Positions 7,730 through 17,161 of a stretch of DNA of 33,966 nt are shown piece by piece. The first letter of the stretch is position 1; each line of letters starts with the position of its first letter. The notes beneath the pieces are model-generated. The model was not told where the DNA came from. It ran no database searches and saw nothing but the letters and a program-made list of their open reading frames with translations. Source of the stretch: Chlorobiota bacterium (GTDB lineage: Bacteria > Bacteroidota > Bacteroidia > Bacteroidales > F082); assembly GCA_030596395.1 (NCBI GenBank), contig JAUVKF010000039.1:1-33966 (forward strand), written 5' to 3'. Made by a program: the position numbers and the translations under genes.

Positions 7730-8228
7730 CCTGATACATACCCCTCTCATAAACCAGGAAATCAAAATCATAAGGATTTTGAGCATCTTTCTGATGTTCA
7801 ATTCTGGAAACCTCTTTCCAGATATTCATATCAATTTCAGGGTAAAAGGTGTCGCCCTCAACTTCAGCATGTATCCTGGTCAGGTAAATTTTGTCCGTTA
7901 AAGGCATCGCTAATTTGTAGATTTCTTCGCCGCCAACGATGAATAGTTCAGTTTCCCCGGCTTTCCGGGCAAGATCAATTGCATCCGGCAGTTGGTGGAC
8001 AACAATACCATCGGCAATGGAGAAATCAGCGTTTCGTGTCAATACAATATTCACTCTACCCGGTAAAGCTTTGCCCTCAGCCTCATAATTTCTTCTCCCC
8101 GTAACGATATGATGCCCCCAGGTTTTTTCCTTGAAATAGGCCATATCACCAGGCATATGCCAGGGAAGTCCGTTGTTTACACCAATGACATTATTGGTTG
8201 AGACAGCTACTATTTGTGAAATCATCAT
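7713..8228 (-). CDS. folA: Dihydrofolate reductase
   Basis: Reduces dihydrofolate to tetrahydrofolate with NADPH, supplying one-carbon metabolism. The 171-residue protein is of normal size. Visible features are VAVSTNNVIGVNNGLPWHMP with the catalytic-site Asp in PGDMAYFK, the cofactor segment VTGRRNYEAEG (the usual MGRxT is altered to TGRRN), and FIVGGEEIYKLAMPLTDKIY followed by GDTFYPEID. Its ATG at 8228 immediately follows the stop of the U32 gene (TAA then ATGATG), so translation is probably coupled and the two share a transcript. thyA is not in the window. Confidence 0.93.
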   Translation of the reverse strand: MMISQIVAVSTNNVIGVNNGLPWHMPGDMAYFKEKTWGHHIVTGRRNYEAEGKALPGRVNIVLTRNADFSIADGIVVHQLPDAIDLARKAGETELFIVGGEEIYKLAMPLTDKIYLTRIHAEVEGDTFYPEIDMNIWKEVSRIEHQKDAQNPYDFDFLVYERGMYQVTKSR

Positions 8229-9503
8229 TTATTGCTGAACAAGGTTGGGAACCTTTTTATCGGCTAAAACTACTTTATAAACCTTATCTCCTCTTCGGAC
8301 CAATTCTCCAACAGGAATGGAGCAAACATCACCTTTAACAGCTTTTTCAACCGGAGAAAGATCAAGACGAATTTCTTTTACCCGGTCTTCATAAACACCG
8401 GTAGTGGGGCCGATGATCTTAATTTCTTCATTTACTGCCAGATCGTGGGTTTCTATTTTCAATTCTGCAACACCAATTTTGCTGAAATAATTGGTCACTT
8501 TGCCGATATACATTTTACGCTGTGTGGCTTGGTTACCATATTCTTCGGTCCATTCGCCGGTCTTCCTTCCTAAATAATACCCATCCCAGAAACCACGGTT
8601 ATAAACTGTTGCAAGCCTGTTGTTCCATTCGTCAATTCGCTCCTGCGTGTATTCGCCATCAAACCAGGCATTTACTGCTTCGCGATAAACTGCTGCAACT
8701 GTTTTGACATATTCCGGTGAGCGACCTCTACCTTCAAGTTTCAAAACACGAACTCCAGCATCAAGGATTTTATCGAGAAAAGAAACCGTATTCAAATCTT
8801 TTGGCGACATGATGTATTCATTATCGATTTCGAGCTCGATATCAGATTCTTTTTCCTTTACGATGTATGTTCTCCTGCATTGTTGCAGGCAGGCTCCACG
8901 GTTAGCCGATGAATTAAGGTTGTCGAGGCTCAGGTAACATTTTCCTGAAACAGCCATACATAAAGCACCATGTGCAAACACCTCTATTTGAACGAGTTTG
9001 CCGGAAGGACCGCTTATGTTTTGTTTTCGGATTGAATTGGTTATGGTTTTCACTTGTTCAAGCTGCAATTCACGGGCAGTAACCATCACATCAGCAAATT
9101 GGGCATAATATTTTACTGCTTCAATATTGGTAATGTTCGTTTGTGTTGACATGTGAACCTCCATATCAACCGACCGTGCATAATTAATGACTGCCATGTC
9201 AGATGCTATGATTGCAGTAATTCTATTCATTTTGGCTGCATCAACGATTTGTTTCATCTGATCCAACTCATCGTCGTAGATAACTGTGTTCAGTGTAATA
9301 TAGGTGCGGATACTATTTTTACGACAAATATTCGATATCTCAACCAGGTCGTCAAGTGAAAAGTTTTGCGAAGATTTGGAACGCATATTTAAATTACCGA
9401 TTCCAAAATAAACTGAATCAGCCCCTCCCTGGATAGCAGCCATCAAGGATTCATACGAACCAACGGGTGCCATGATCTCTATGTCTTTTGCAGTCATCTT
9501 CAA
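8229..9503 (-). CDS. U32 family protein (TrhP/YegQ-like tRNA hydroxylation protein)
   Basis: Belongs to the 'peptidase U32' family, now known to include TrhP and RlhA, which use prephenate-linked chemistry to hydroxylate RNA pyrimidines. The 424 residues start MKMTAKDIEIMAPVGSYESL, the usual barrel opening with GGADSVYFG. The family signature lies near residue 175: EVFAHGALCMAVSGKC, then GACLQQCR, giving the four Cys expected to bind an iron-sulfur cluster. LKLEGRGRSPEY and the C-terminal beta domain (YIGKVTNYF...) complete the fold. Size and the C-terminal domain favour the TrhP type. Protease activity is unlikely. A TACTTTTG box (9525-9518) lies 14 bases upstream; folA follows directly. Confidence 0.88.
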   Translation of the reverse strand: MKMTAKDIEIMAPVGSYESLMAAIQGGADSVYFGIGNLNMRSKSSQNFSLDDLVEISNICRKNSIRTYITLNTVIYDDELDQMKQIVDAAKMNRITAIIASDMAVINYARSVDMEVHMSTQTNITNIEAVKYYAQFADVMVTARELQLEQVKTITNSIRKQNISGPSGKLVQIEVFAHGALCMAVSGKCYLSLDNLNSSANRGACLQQCRRTYIVKEKESDIELEIDNEYIMSPKDLNTVSFLDKILDAGVRVLKLEGRGRSPEYVKTVAAVYREAVNAWFDGEYTQERIDEWNNRLATVYNRGFWDGYYLGRKTGEWTEEYGNQATQRKMYIGKVTNYFSKIGVAELKIETHDLAVNEEIKIIGPTTGVYEDRVKEIRLDLSPVEKAVKGDVCSIPVGELVRRGDKVYKVVLADKKVPNLVQQ

Positions 9504-9517
9504 TGATTAAAGGGAGG

Positions 9518-9525
9518 CAAAAGTA
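9518..9525 (-). promoter_or_regulatory. Candidate -7 box for U32-folA
   Basis: TACTTTTG on the minus strand, fitting TAnnTTTG, 14 bases before the ATG at 9503. No -33 box at the proper spacing. Confidence 0.45.
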
Positions 9526-9606
9526 AGTAAAATCAAAAGAATAGTGATCGTGATGTTTTAATGCAGATTTATTGTAAAACTATTTCTTAACAACTTGTTT
9601 ATTGGA

Positions 9607-9614
9607 TAACTTTG
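9607..9614 (+). promoter_or_regulatory. Candidate -7 box for alkaline phosphatase
   Basis: TAACTTTG fits TAnnTTTG and lies 23 bases before the ATG at 9638. No good -33 box is seen, and no pho-box-like direct repeats are evident. Confidence 0.45.
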
Positions 9615-9637
9615 TTGTTTATTAACCTTGATTAATC

Positions 9638-11059
9638 ATGTTCAAAACAATCCGGTTCTTAGTAATTATATTTTCCTTTTCATTCCTTTTTTATAGCTGT
9701 CAACAACCAGAAAGTAAAAAGCAGGTAAAATATTGTTTTTTGTTTATTGGGGACGGCATGGGTGTTGCCCAAGTCAACCTTACCGAAGCTTACCTTGCTG
9801 CTGTAAACAATGAAAAAGGTTTTCATCAGTTGTCATTCACACAGTTCCCACATGCTGGCCTGGTGAGCACTTACGCAAATAACAGGTTTATAACATGCTC
9901 AGCAGCAGCAGGAACTGCTTTTGCCACGGGCTACAAGACCAATATTAATCGAATATCAACTGATTCAACCGGACAGGTTCCTTTTAAAAGTATTGCCACC
10001 ATCTGTAAAGAAAACGGAATGAAAGTGGGTATTCTTACCAGTGTTTCGATAGACCATGCCACACCGGCCGTTTTTTATGCACATCAATATTCGCGGAACA
10101 ACTATTTTGAAATTGGTATTGATCTGGTAAACAGCGATTTTGATTTTTTTGGCGGAGGCGGACTGAAATCCCCATCAGGTGAAATTAACGGGGAAGAAGT
10201 AGATGTTTATCAACTGGCTCAGAAAAATGGTTTTAAATATGTTAACACCCGTGATGATTTGATGAACCTTCAGTCTGGAAATGAAAAAGTATTTGCCGTT
10301 TATCCTGAATTGCTTGAAAGCGCTGCAATGCCTTATGTAATTGATGAACCTTCCGGTCCTACTCTGGCTGATTTCACTTCAAAAGCAATTGAGTTACTTG
10401 ACAATGAAAATGGCTTTTTTATGATGGTTGAAGGTGGTAAAATCGACTGGGCATGCCACAGCAATGATGCGGCAACATCAATCCACGAGACAATTGCCTT
10501 TGACGAAGCCGTACAGGAGGCTTTGAAATTTTATGAAAAACATCCCGAAGAAACTTTAATTATCGTTACTGCCGATCATGAGACTGGTGGAATGACTTTG
10601 GGCGCTAATAAAACAAAGTATGAATCCTATTTTCAATATCTTCAATATCAGAAGGTATCGCATGATAAATTCAATAGCATTGTTGCTGATTTTCAGAAAA
10701 CATTAACAGACGATTTTGAGAAGGATTTAAATAACTTACTGGATTTGGTTGGAGAGTATTATGGCCTGGGTAAAGAAATTCCATTGACCGAGGAAGAAAA
10801 ATCTAAATTATGGTTTGCCTTTGACAAAAGCGTGCAAAAATCAAAAATTGAACAGAAATTATATGGCGATTACCAGGCTGACTATACATTCCCAATAAAT
10901 CTTATAAGTGAAAAAGCGGGTGTAGGATGGACCACATACTCGCATACAGGAATTAATGTTCCGATTTATGTGATTGGACCTGGAGCTGAGCTTTATTCTG
11001 GAGTTATCGACAATACTGATATTCCGGAAATAATGATGAAGCAATTGGGTGTAGAATAA
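9638..11059 (+). CDS. Alkaline phosphatase lipoprotein (PhoA superfamily)
   Basis: Phosphomonoesterase predicted to be lipid-anchored in the envelope. A 20-residue hydrophobic signal ends in FLFYSC, putting the lipid on Cys21. Metal and catalytic motifs of the PhoA family are in order: FIGDGMG (Asp39), TCSAAAGTAFATG with the Ser88 nucleophile, VEGGKIDWACHSND (Glu, Asp, His), VTADHETGG (Asp, His) and TTYSHTG (His). The residue before the nucleophile is Cys, where E. coli PhoA has Asp. The length of 473 residues is normal. It is monocistronic, divergent from the U32 gene, and releases phosphate from organic sources. Family assignment is secure; substrate is unknown. Confidence 0.92.
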   Translation: MFKTIRFLVIIFSFSFLFYSCQQPESKKQVKYCFLFIGDGMGVAQVNLTEAYLAAVNNEKGFHQLSFTQFPHAGLVSTYANNRFITCSAAAGTAFATGYKTNINRISTDSTGQVPFKSIATICKENGMKVGILTSVSIDHATPAVFYAHQYSRNNYFEIGIDLVNSDFDFFGGGGLKSPSGEINGEEVDVYQLAQKNGFKYVNTRDDLMNLQSGNEKVFAVYPELLESAAMPYVIDEPSGPTLADFTSKAIELLDNENGFFMMVEGGKIDWACHSNDAATSIHETIAFDEAVQEALKFYEKHPEETLIIVTADHETGGMTLGANKTKYESYFQYLQYQKVSHDKFNSIVADFQKTLTDDFEKDLNNLLDLVGEYYGLGKEIPLTEEEKSKLWFAFDKSVQKSKIEQKLYGDYQADYTFPINLISEKAGVGWTTYSHTGINVPIYVIGPGAELYSGVIDNTDIPEIMMKQLGVE

Positions 11060-11111
11060 ATCAATTTTATACTTTTAATTTCCATTGGCTAACTAAAATG
11101 TAACTAACACA

Positions 11112-11143
11112 TTTGTAAGTTATGCTAATGTTACATATATTTG
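11112..11143 (+). promoter_or_regulatory. Bacteroidota-type promoter for the AAA ATPase
   Basis: TTTG at 11112-11115, a 20-bp spacer, then TATATTTG at 11136-11143. The position rules out the upstream in-frame ATGs at 11122 and 11128 and supports translation from the ATG at 11170. Confidence 0.7.
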
Positions 11144-11169
11144 TAACCAATTTGGAATATTTAAATACT

Positions 11170-12303
11170 ATGGAAACACCATTTGTTTACGGAAAAGTAG
11201 CTACAGGAAATTATTTTACCGACAGGGAGGAAGAAATAAAACTATTGAAACAAAACTTTCTTTTTGGGACGAACACCATTTTAATTTCTCCTCGCAGGTG
11301 GGGGAAATCGTCACTTGTTAAGAAAGCGGCTGATGAAATCATGGCAAAAGAAAAATCCATCAGGATTGTTCAACTTGATTTATTCAACCTGCGCACAGAA
11401 GAAGAGTTTTATAAATCGTTGTCGGAAAAACTGCTGATATCTGTTTCCAGTAAAGTTGATGAGGTGATTGCCAATGCGCAAAAGTTCATGAAACAATGGG
11501 TCCCAAAAATCACTTTCAGCCCCGATGCACAACAGGAATTTAGCTTTGGCCTCAACTGGCAGGAAATTAAAAAGCAACCTGATGAAATACTTGATCTTGC
11601 AGAAAATATCGCAGCTGAAAAAGGAATCAAAATAGTAATTTGTATTGATGAGTTCCAAAACATTAGCTATTTTGATCACCCACTGTCATTTCAGAAAAAA
11701 ATACGCTCCCATTGGCAAAGGCATCAAAACGTAAGTTATTGTCTTTTCGGAAGCAAGCGGCACATGCTTATGGATGTTTTTACTTCACCATCTATGCCGT
11801 TTTACAAGTTTGGGCATCTCATGTTTTTGGAAAAAATCCCTACAAAATACTGGGTAGATTTTATCAGGGGACAATTCAAAGCAACAGGTAAAAAAATCAG
11901 CACCCAACAATCTGCAGAAATTGCATTACTTGCCCAAAACCACCCCTACTATGTTCAACAACTGGCGCAACTCTGCTGGCTCAGAACAGAAAAAGAGGTT
12001 TCCGATTCTATAATTAATGAAGCTTTGGAAGCATTGGTTTTGCAATTAAGTTTGTTGTTTCAAAACTTGACAGAGTCACTTAGTTCTACTCAGTTAAACT
12101 TTTTAAAAGCAATCATTAATAAAGTGAAAATGTTTAGCTCGAAAGACACAATTGAAAAATATCAATTGGGTACTTCTGCCAATGTAATTCGTATAAAAAA
12201 AGCACTTATCGGAAAAGAGATTATTGACGACCAGACAGGAAATATTGAAATACTTGATCCGATTTTCGCCATTTGGCTTAAAGAGTTCTATTTCAAGTCA
12301 TGA
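11170..12303 (+). CDS. Archaeal-type AAA ATPase, solitary
   Basis: A P-loop ATPase of the 'prokaryotic/archaeal ATPase' group, often found as single genes in many copies per genome with no known job. From the chosen start (METPFVYGKV; 377 residues) it has the NYFTDREEEI opening, a Walker A variant PRRWGKSSLVKK (residues 41-52), a Walker B with the IVICIDEFQNI hydrophobic-DE pattern, and the CLFGSKRHMLMDVF sensor-like segment. The C-terminal ~100 residues look like a winged helix (LTESLSSTQLNFLKAI, GTSANVIRIKKALI). The start is set by a consensus promoter that overlaps earlier ATGs. It has no partner gene and is convergent with aspS, with 10 bases between stops. Function unknown; possibly a selfish or defence-related ATPase. 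Confidence 0.8.
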   Translation: METPFVYGKVATGNYFTDREEEIKLLKQNFLFGTNTILISPRRWGKSSLVKKAADEIMAKEKSIRIVQLDLFNLRTEEEFYKSLSEKLLISVSSKVDEVIANAQKFMKQWVPKITFSPDAQQEFSFGLNWQEIKKQPDEILDLAENIAAEKGIKIVICIDEFQNISYFDHPLSFQKKIRSHWQRHQNVSYCLFGSKRHMLMDVFTSPSMPFYKFGHLMFLEKIPTKYWVDFIRGQFKATGKKISTQQSAEIALLAQNHPYYVQQLAQLCWLRTEKEVSDSIINEALEALVLQLSLLFQNLTESLSSTQLNFLKAIINKVKMFSSKDTIEKYQLGTSANVIRIKKALIGKEIIDDQTGNIEILDPIFAIWLKEFYFKS

Positions 12304-12313
12304 AAGGCTGAGA

Positions 12314-14062
12314 TTATTTCACCACCCTCAACCCCAATTCATCCAACTGCTCATCAGCAATAGGCGAAGGTGAATCAATCATCACATCACGGCCTGCATT
12401 GTTTTTTGGGAAAGCAATAAAATCACGGATCGATTCCTGTCCTGCAAAAAGCGCAACAAGACGGTCAAAGCCAAGTGCTATACCACCATGTGGGGGTGCA
12501 CCATACTCAAACGCATTCATTAAGAATCCAAACTGAGCCTGGGCCTCTTCATCCGAAAAGCCAAGCACTTTAAACATATTCTTCTGCAATTCCCGGTTGT
12601 GTATCCTTATGGAACCCCCGCCTATTTCAACTCCATTGATCACCAGGTCATAGGCGTTTGCATTTACCTTACCCGGATCAGTTTCCAGCATATGTTCGTG
12701 TTCCGGTTTTGGTGAAGTGAATGGATGGTGCATTGCATGAAATCGTTCAGAATCTTCATCCCATTCAAGCAAAGGAAAATCAATAACCCATAGTGGTTTG
12801 AAAACTTCAGGATTTCTAAGTTCAAGCCTGTTTCCCATTTCCAGTCGTAATTCGTTCAATTGCTTTCTGGTCTTTTCAGTTTCACCTGAAAGGACAAGCA
12901 TCAAATCTCCTGGTTTGGCATCCATTTTTTCCGACCATTTTTTTAGATCCTCCTGCGAATAAAATTTGTCAACCGAAGACTTGAATGAACCATCTTCATT
13001 GTATTTCACATAAATTAATCCTTTCGCCCCAATCTGCGGTTTCTTTACAAAATCAGTTAATTTATCAAGTTGTTTTCGGGAATAATCAGCACAGCCAACA
13101 GCATTGATACCTACCACCAATTCAGCACTATCAAATACCTGAAAGCCCTTTCCCTGGGCAACATTATTCAATTCAACGAATTCCATTCCAAACCGAAGGT
13201 CGGGTTTATCGCTACCATAATTTTTCATGGCTTCGGCATAGGTCATATGCGGTAACTTCTCAATATTTATTCCTTTTACTTCTTTGAATAAATATCTGAC
13301 TAGTCCTTCAAAGGTGTCAAGTACATCATCCTGCTCAACAAATGCCATTTCGCAATCAATCTGGGTAAATTCAGGCTGACGGTCTGCGCGCAAATCTTCA
13401 TCCCTGAAACATCTTACAAGCTGGTAATACCGATCATATCCGGCAACCATCAACAATTGCTTAAAGGTTTGTGGCGATTGTGGTAAGGCATAAAACTGAC
13501 CTTCATTCATCCGTGAAGGCACCACAAAATCGCGTGCACCTTCGGGTGTTGATTTAATCAAATAAGGGGTCTCTATATCGAAAAAACCAATGCTGTCGAG
13601 GTATTTCCTTGTTTCGAGCGAAAGGCGATGTCGAAGTGCGAGATTTGCCCTGAGAGGATTCCGCCGTAAATCAAGATAACGATATTTCATGCGTAACTCT
13701 TCCCCTCCGTCAGTTTCATCTTCGATGGTGAACGGTGGGGTTTTTGATGCGTTCAATATATCAATTCTTGTGAGATCTAATTCAATTTCACCGGTTGGCA
13801 TTTTAGGATTTTTTGACACTCTTTCAATTACAGCGCCTGTAGCCTGTATTACGAATTCACGACCCAATCTACGTGCCTTATCTATCAATTCCTGACTTGA
13901 TCTCCCTTCCTCCATAAGAAGCTGGGTAATTCCATATCTATCCCTGAGGTCGATCCAGATCAGTCCTCCTTTATCACGTATTCTCTGTACCCATCCTGAA
14001 AGGGTAACGGTTTTATTCGTGTCTTCAATCCTTAATTCTCCACAGGTGTGTGATCGTAACAT
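12314..14062 (-). CDS. aspS: Aspartate--tRNA ligase
   Basis: Charges tRNA-Asp. The 582 residues match bacterial-type AspRS: an N-terminal OB-fold anticodon domain ([20 protein letters not shown], ~20-40), class II motif 2 in [20 protein letters not shown] (~217), the GAD insertion domain in the middle, and motif 3 in [13 protein letters not shown] near the C-terminus. The [19 protein letters not shown] segment is the bacterial flipping-loop region. A complete gene with an ATG start. No strong promoter box was found in the 83 bases separating it from the divergent hypothetical gene. Identity is secure. Confidence 0.97.
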   Translation of the reverse strand: MLRSHTCGELRIEDTNKTVTLSGWVQRIRDKGGLIWIDLRDRYGITQLLMEEGRSSQELIDKARRLGREFVIQATGAVIERVSKNPKMPTGEIELDLTRIDILNASKTPPFTIEDETDGGEELRMKYRYLDLRRNPLRANLALRHRLSLETRKYLDSIGFFDIETPYLIKSTPEGARDFVVPSRMNEGQFYALPQSPQTFKQLLMVAGYDRYYQLVRCFRDEDLRADRQPEFTQIDCEMAFVEQDDVLDTFEGLVRYLFKEVKGINIEKLPHMTYAEAMKNYGSDKPDLRFGMEFVELNNVAQGKGFQVFDSAELVVGINAVGCADYSRKQLDKLTDFVKKPQIGAKGLIYVKYNEDGSFKSSVDKFYSQEDLKKWSEKMDAKPGDLMLVLSGETEKTRKQLNELRLEMGNRLELRNPEVFKPLWVIDFPLLEWDEDSERFHAMHHPFTSPKPEHEHMLETDPGKVNANAYDLVINGVEIGGGSIRIHNRELQKNMFKVLGFSDEEAQAQFGFLMNAFEYGAPPHGGIALGFDRLVALFAGQESIRDFIAFPKNNAGRDVMIDSPSPIADEQLDELGLRVVK

Positions 14063-14145
14063 CTTGATTTGTTATTAATTATTAATAATTCCGGCTTTTC
14101 AATGCGCCTTGTTTTTAAAGCTGCGAAAATAGTAAAAAGGAAAGG

Positions 14146-14754
14146 ATGCCATTAAATTATTTAGCTTTGGAAAGTATTATCTATAAGCAACAACTAATGG
14201 GAATATCAGTTCATTATCGCGGTATGATTGATAAAGTAGCAAACATTGAAAAATTGACGACCGAAATGGCTAATATTTCTAATGAACTGAAATGGAAGTA
14301 TGATATAATTGATGATGAGAAACAAAAAGTAAAAGGAATCATCATAAAACCACATGAAAAGAGTGAACCATTATCAATATTGTTCAACAGACATCTCAAC
14401 CTGATTAGTTGGGCTGCCCTAAGTTTAAAACAAGTTCATGACGAAAGTGCACATTTCGTTTCCATAAAAACATAATATGCCCCGCTCAATATCCACATTT
14501 CAGTTATTAAGCTGTTGAAGTATATTCAATCCAAATACATCAGTAATTTAAAAGTCGTTGATGAAGGTGATTATTGGAATACAATGGATGAATCGCTTTT
14601 AAAAGAAAAGATGGATTACCTAGATTCACGCCTGGCTATGGTCGGCGATATTCTGAATGCTCACACAACGGATTTCAGTAATGCAAAAAACCATGGAGAA
14701 CTTGTAGATAAAATTGAAATGATCCTTAATAAATACGGCTTTCATAAAAAATAG
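14146..14754 (+). pseudogene. Conserved hypothetical gene split by one in-frame TAA
   Basis: The frame opening at ATG 14146 runs 109 codons to TAA at 14473-14475. It then continues in exactly the same frame with no further stop to 14754, giving a ~202-residue product if the TAA were a sense codon. The text crosses the stop smoothly: HFVSIKT, stop, YAPLNIHISVIKLLKYIQSK. CAA (Gln) to TAA would be a single transition. The product looks soluble and mostly helical, with acidic and aromatic segments such as VVDEGDYWNTMDE. I do not recognise a named family, though this C-terminal pattern seems familiar from uncharacterised proteins. Downstream translation could only restart at weak codons such as the TTG at 14515. 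Most likely a recent pseudogene. Confidence 0.7.
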
Positions 14755-14819
14755 ATTTAGTTACTTGCAAGGGTAAGTGATTTTATACGACAAAACAGTA
14801 AGTCGGATTTTTGAAACAA

Positions 14820-15467
14820 ATGAAAAAACAACATCCAGAAAAAGAAAAACTGCCAAAAGTTTTCAAAAACTTCAGAAGCTGGCAACTGTCACGAAAACTT
14901 TTTATGCAGTCTGTAATCATGGGCGGAGTGTTTTCGCAATTGCCCTGGATAAAAGCTTTTGGAAGTTGGCAACAAAAAGCATCCCTTCTTTCCGAAAAGC
15001 AATTATTCATTGTTTCATCTGTCCAGGAAATACTTTTCCCCTCCGATGAAAACGGCCCAGGGATCATTGAAATTAATGCAACCGAATACCTTGTTTGGAT
15101 ATTATCCGATAAGAACAAAGACCCTGAAGAGATTGAGTATTTAATCAATGGCATTGGATGGGTTGACGAAACGGCCGACGAAAACTATTCAAGAAAATAT
15201 CTTGATCTGGAACAATCTGAAAAAGAACATCTTATTTCAGATATTTCAAATGAAAGCTGGGGTGAAAGCTGGTTATCGGTAATCCTTTCTTTCATTTTTG
15301 AAGCTTTGCTTTGCGATCCGCAATACGGAGGAAATCCTGACGGTATTGGCTGGGGATGGCTCAGTCATAACCCTGGTCAACCACGGCCAACAAGTAAGCA
15401 ACTCTATCCTGAAGTATTAGACTATATCAGTTACACCGGACTTCAGTCCGGTGATGAAAAAAAATGA
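14820..15467 (+). CDS. Gluconate 2-dehydrogenase subunit 3-like protein
   Basis: Small partner subunit of membrane-linked GMC-type dehydrogenases, thought to help export or assemble the FAD subunit. The 215-residue product (ATG at 14820; a TTG nine bases earlier is possible) has a Tat-like N-terminus: LSRKLFMQSVIMGG, with Arg-Lys instead of Arg-Arg before a weakly hydrophobic stretch. The C-terminal signature of the family is clear: DPQYGGNPDGIGWGWLSHNP. Its stop overlaps the GMC gene start as ATGA, so the two subunits are translationally coupled. The GMC partner has no signal of its own, consistent with piggy-back export. The substrate is unknown; 'gluconate' comes only from the family name. 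Confidence 0.85.
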   Translation: MKKQHPEKEKLPKVFKNFRSWQLSRKLFMQSVIMGGVFSQLPWIKAFGSWQQKASLLSEKQLFIVSSVQEILFPSDENGPGIIEINATEYLVWILSDKNKDPEEIEYLINGIGWVDETADENYSRKYLDLEQSEKEHLISDISNESWGESWLSVILSFIFEALLCDPQYGGNPDGIGWGWLSHNPGQPRPTSKQLYPEVLDYISYTGLQSGDEKK

Positions 15468-17155
15468 AACAAAAACAATACGATATATGCGTAATAGGTA
15501 GCGGCGCAGGTGCAGGCCCTGTTATTTATGAACTGTCAAAAGCCGGATATAAAGTTGTGGTACTTGAAAAAGGTCCCTGGCTCAAAACCAACGATTTTAC
15601 AAAAGATGAAATCTCCGCAACCCGTCGAAGTGTTTACACGCCTAACCTAAAAGACGAACAGCATGTCATCGAAAGCAATAATGAAGATGGCGAATGGATT
15701 GCTCGTTCAACTTTCTCAACGGGTCGGGATTTTTGGAATGGAAATATGGTGGGTGGATCATCAAACCTGATGAGTGGGTATTTTCACAGAATGAAACCAA
15801 ACGATTTTAAACTTCTTTCATCTTATGGTAAAATTGAAGGAGCCAATATCGTTGACTGGCCAGTCAGCTATGACGATATGGAACCCTATTTTACAAAAGT
15901 TGAATCGGTAGTTGGTGTTTCTGGAAGAATTGAAAATCATTCCACTTTAGAACCACGTTCTTCTAATAGTTTTCCATATCCACCCCTGGTTGAAAACAAA
16001 GTCTCCTCATGGATTGACAAGGCTGCCTCCGAAATGGGATACAAAATGGTTCCTGTTCCCCGGGCAATTCTTTCAAGACCTGAAGACAACAGAAACAGCT
16101 GTTATTATTCAAACTTTTGCGGTAGTTTCGGATGCTCATCGGATGCAAAAAGCAGCTCAAGGGTCGCGTTCATCGACAAAGCATTAGAAACAGGTAAATG
16201 CTCTTTACTTCCAAACAGTAAGGTTTTTAAACTTGAGTCGAATGGAAATAATAAGCTTGAACGCGCATGGTATTATGACAATAATAATGAGCAACAGTTT
16301 GTTGAAGCAAAAATATTTGTGGTTGCTGCTCAGGCCATAGAAACATCTCGTCTATTATTAATGAGTAAAAACCCTGAATTCCCTAACGGTCTGGCCAATA
16401 ATTCAGGGCAGGTTGGTAGAAATATGGTTTTCTCAGCAGGAGGAACGGGTTCGGGTCAATTCCTTTTTGATAATCTTTCATCTGAACAAGTTGCCGATAT
16501 AAAAGTACCAGGTGTTTTCGTCAACCGGGCCATTCAGCACTGGTACGAAATTGATGATCAAGAGTTTGGTGGAAAAGCCAAGGGAGGGACGGTTGACTTC
16601 CTTTTTGAACACGCAAACGGAATTACCAAAGCAATCAAGAGAAAATGGGATAATGAGGGAAATTTGGTTTATGGTTCAGCACTAAAAGAGAACCTGAAAT
16701 CTTATTTTACCAAACAACGAAAGCTCAAATTTGAGGTTTTTGCAGATTGGCTTCCAAACGACAATTGTTTTGTTACACTTGATGAGAACGTAAAGGACAA
16801 ATGGGGCGATCCGGTCGCGAAGATCAGGATTGGCTACCATGAACACGACCTTAAAGTTGGAAGGTTTCTTGCCAATAAAGCCGAAAAAGTTCTTGAGAAA
16901 ATGGGTGCTAAAAATATTCGTTCCGGTATCAGTGGGTCTCCTCCTCCAAATTTACAAGCCGGTGGGTGCCGGTTTGGCAACGACCCAAAAACTTCTGTTT
17001 TAGATAAGAACTGCAAGGCACACGAAGTTGAAAATCTTTATGTAACTGATGGAAGCTTTATGCCGACAGGAGGAAGTGTAACTTATACCTGGACGATTTA
17101 TGCCAATTCATTCAGGGTTGCTGACGTAATCAAAGAACATGTTTCCAAATTGTAA
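15464..17155 (+). CDS. GMC family FAD-dependent oxidoreductase
   Basis: Flavoprotein oxidising an alcohol group on an unidentified substrate, probably as catalytic subunit with the preceding gene. The 563 residues start with the dinucleotide fold YDICVIGSGAGAGPVIYELS and ELEKGPW-like ribose binding (VVVLEKGPW). FSTGRDFWNGNMVGGSSNLM gives the GMC signature, and a Cys-rich patch (NSCYYSNFCGSFGCSSDAKS) lies near residue 210. The C-terminal block ends LYVTDGSFMPTGGSVTYTWT. Where many GMC enzymes have HxxGTxRMG this one reads LQAGGCRFG, and where most have VNPTLT it reads VTYTWT, so the usual His/Asn pair is not evident. Four-base overlap upstream and six-base gap downstream mark an operon. Confidence 0.88.
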   Translation: MKQKQYDICVIGSGAGAGPVIYELSKAGYKVVVLEKGPWLKTNDFTKDEISATRRSVYTPNLKDEQHVIESNNEDGEWIARSTFSTGRDFWNGNMVGGSSNLMSGYFHRMKPNDFKLLSSYGKIEGANIVDWPVSYDDMEPYFTKVESVVGVSGRIENHSTLEPRSSNSFPYPPLVENKVSSWIDKAASEMGYKMVPVPRAILSRPEDNRNSCYYSNFCGSFGCSSDAKSSSRVAFIDKALETGKCSLLPNSKVFKLESNGNNKLERAWYYDNNNEQQFVEAKIFVVAAQAIETSRLLLMSKNPEFPNGLANNSGQVGRNMVFSAGGTGSGQFLFDNLSSEQVADIKVPGVFVNRAIQHWYEIDDQEFGGKAKGGTVDFLFEHANGITKAIKRKWDNEGNLVYGSALKENLKSYFTKQRKLKFEVFADWLPNDNCFVTLDENVKDKWGDPVAKIRIGYHEHDLKVGRFLANKAEKVLEKMGAKNIRSGISGSPPPNLQAGGCRFGNDPKTSVLDKNCKAHEVENLYVTDGSFMPTGGSVTYTWTIYANSFRVADVIKEHVSKL

Positions 17156-17161
17156 AATACA

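Noticed and set aside
11122-11169. Longer N-terminus of the AAA ATPase from ATGs at 11122 or 11128.
   Set aside because: Both lie within the two-box promoter (11112-11143), and the family start METPFVYGK is at 11170.
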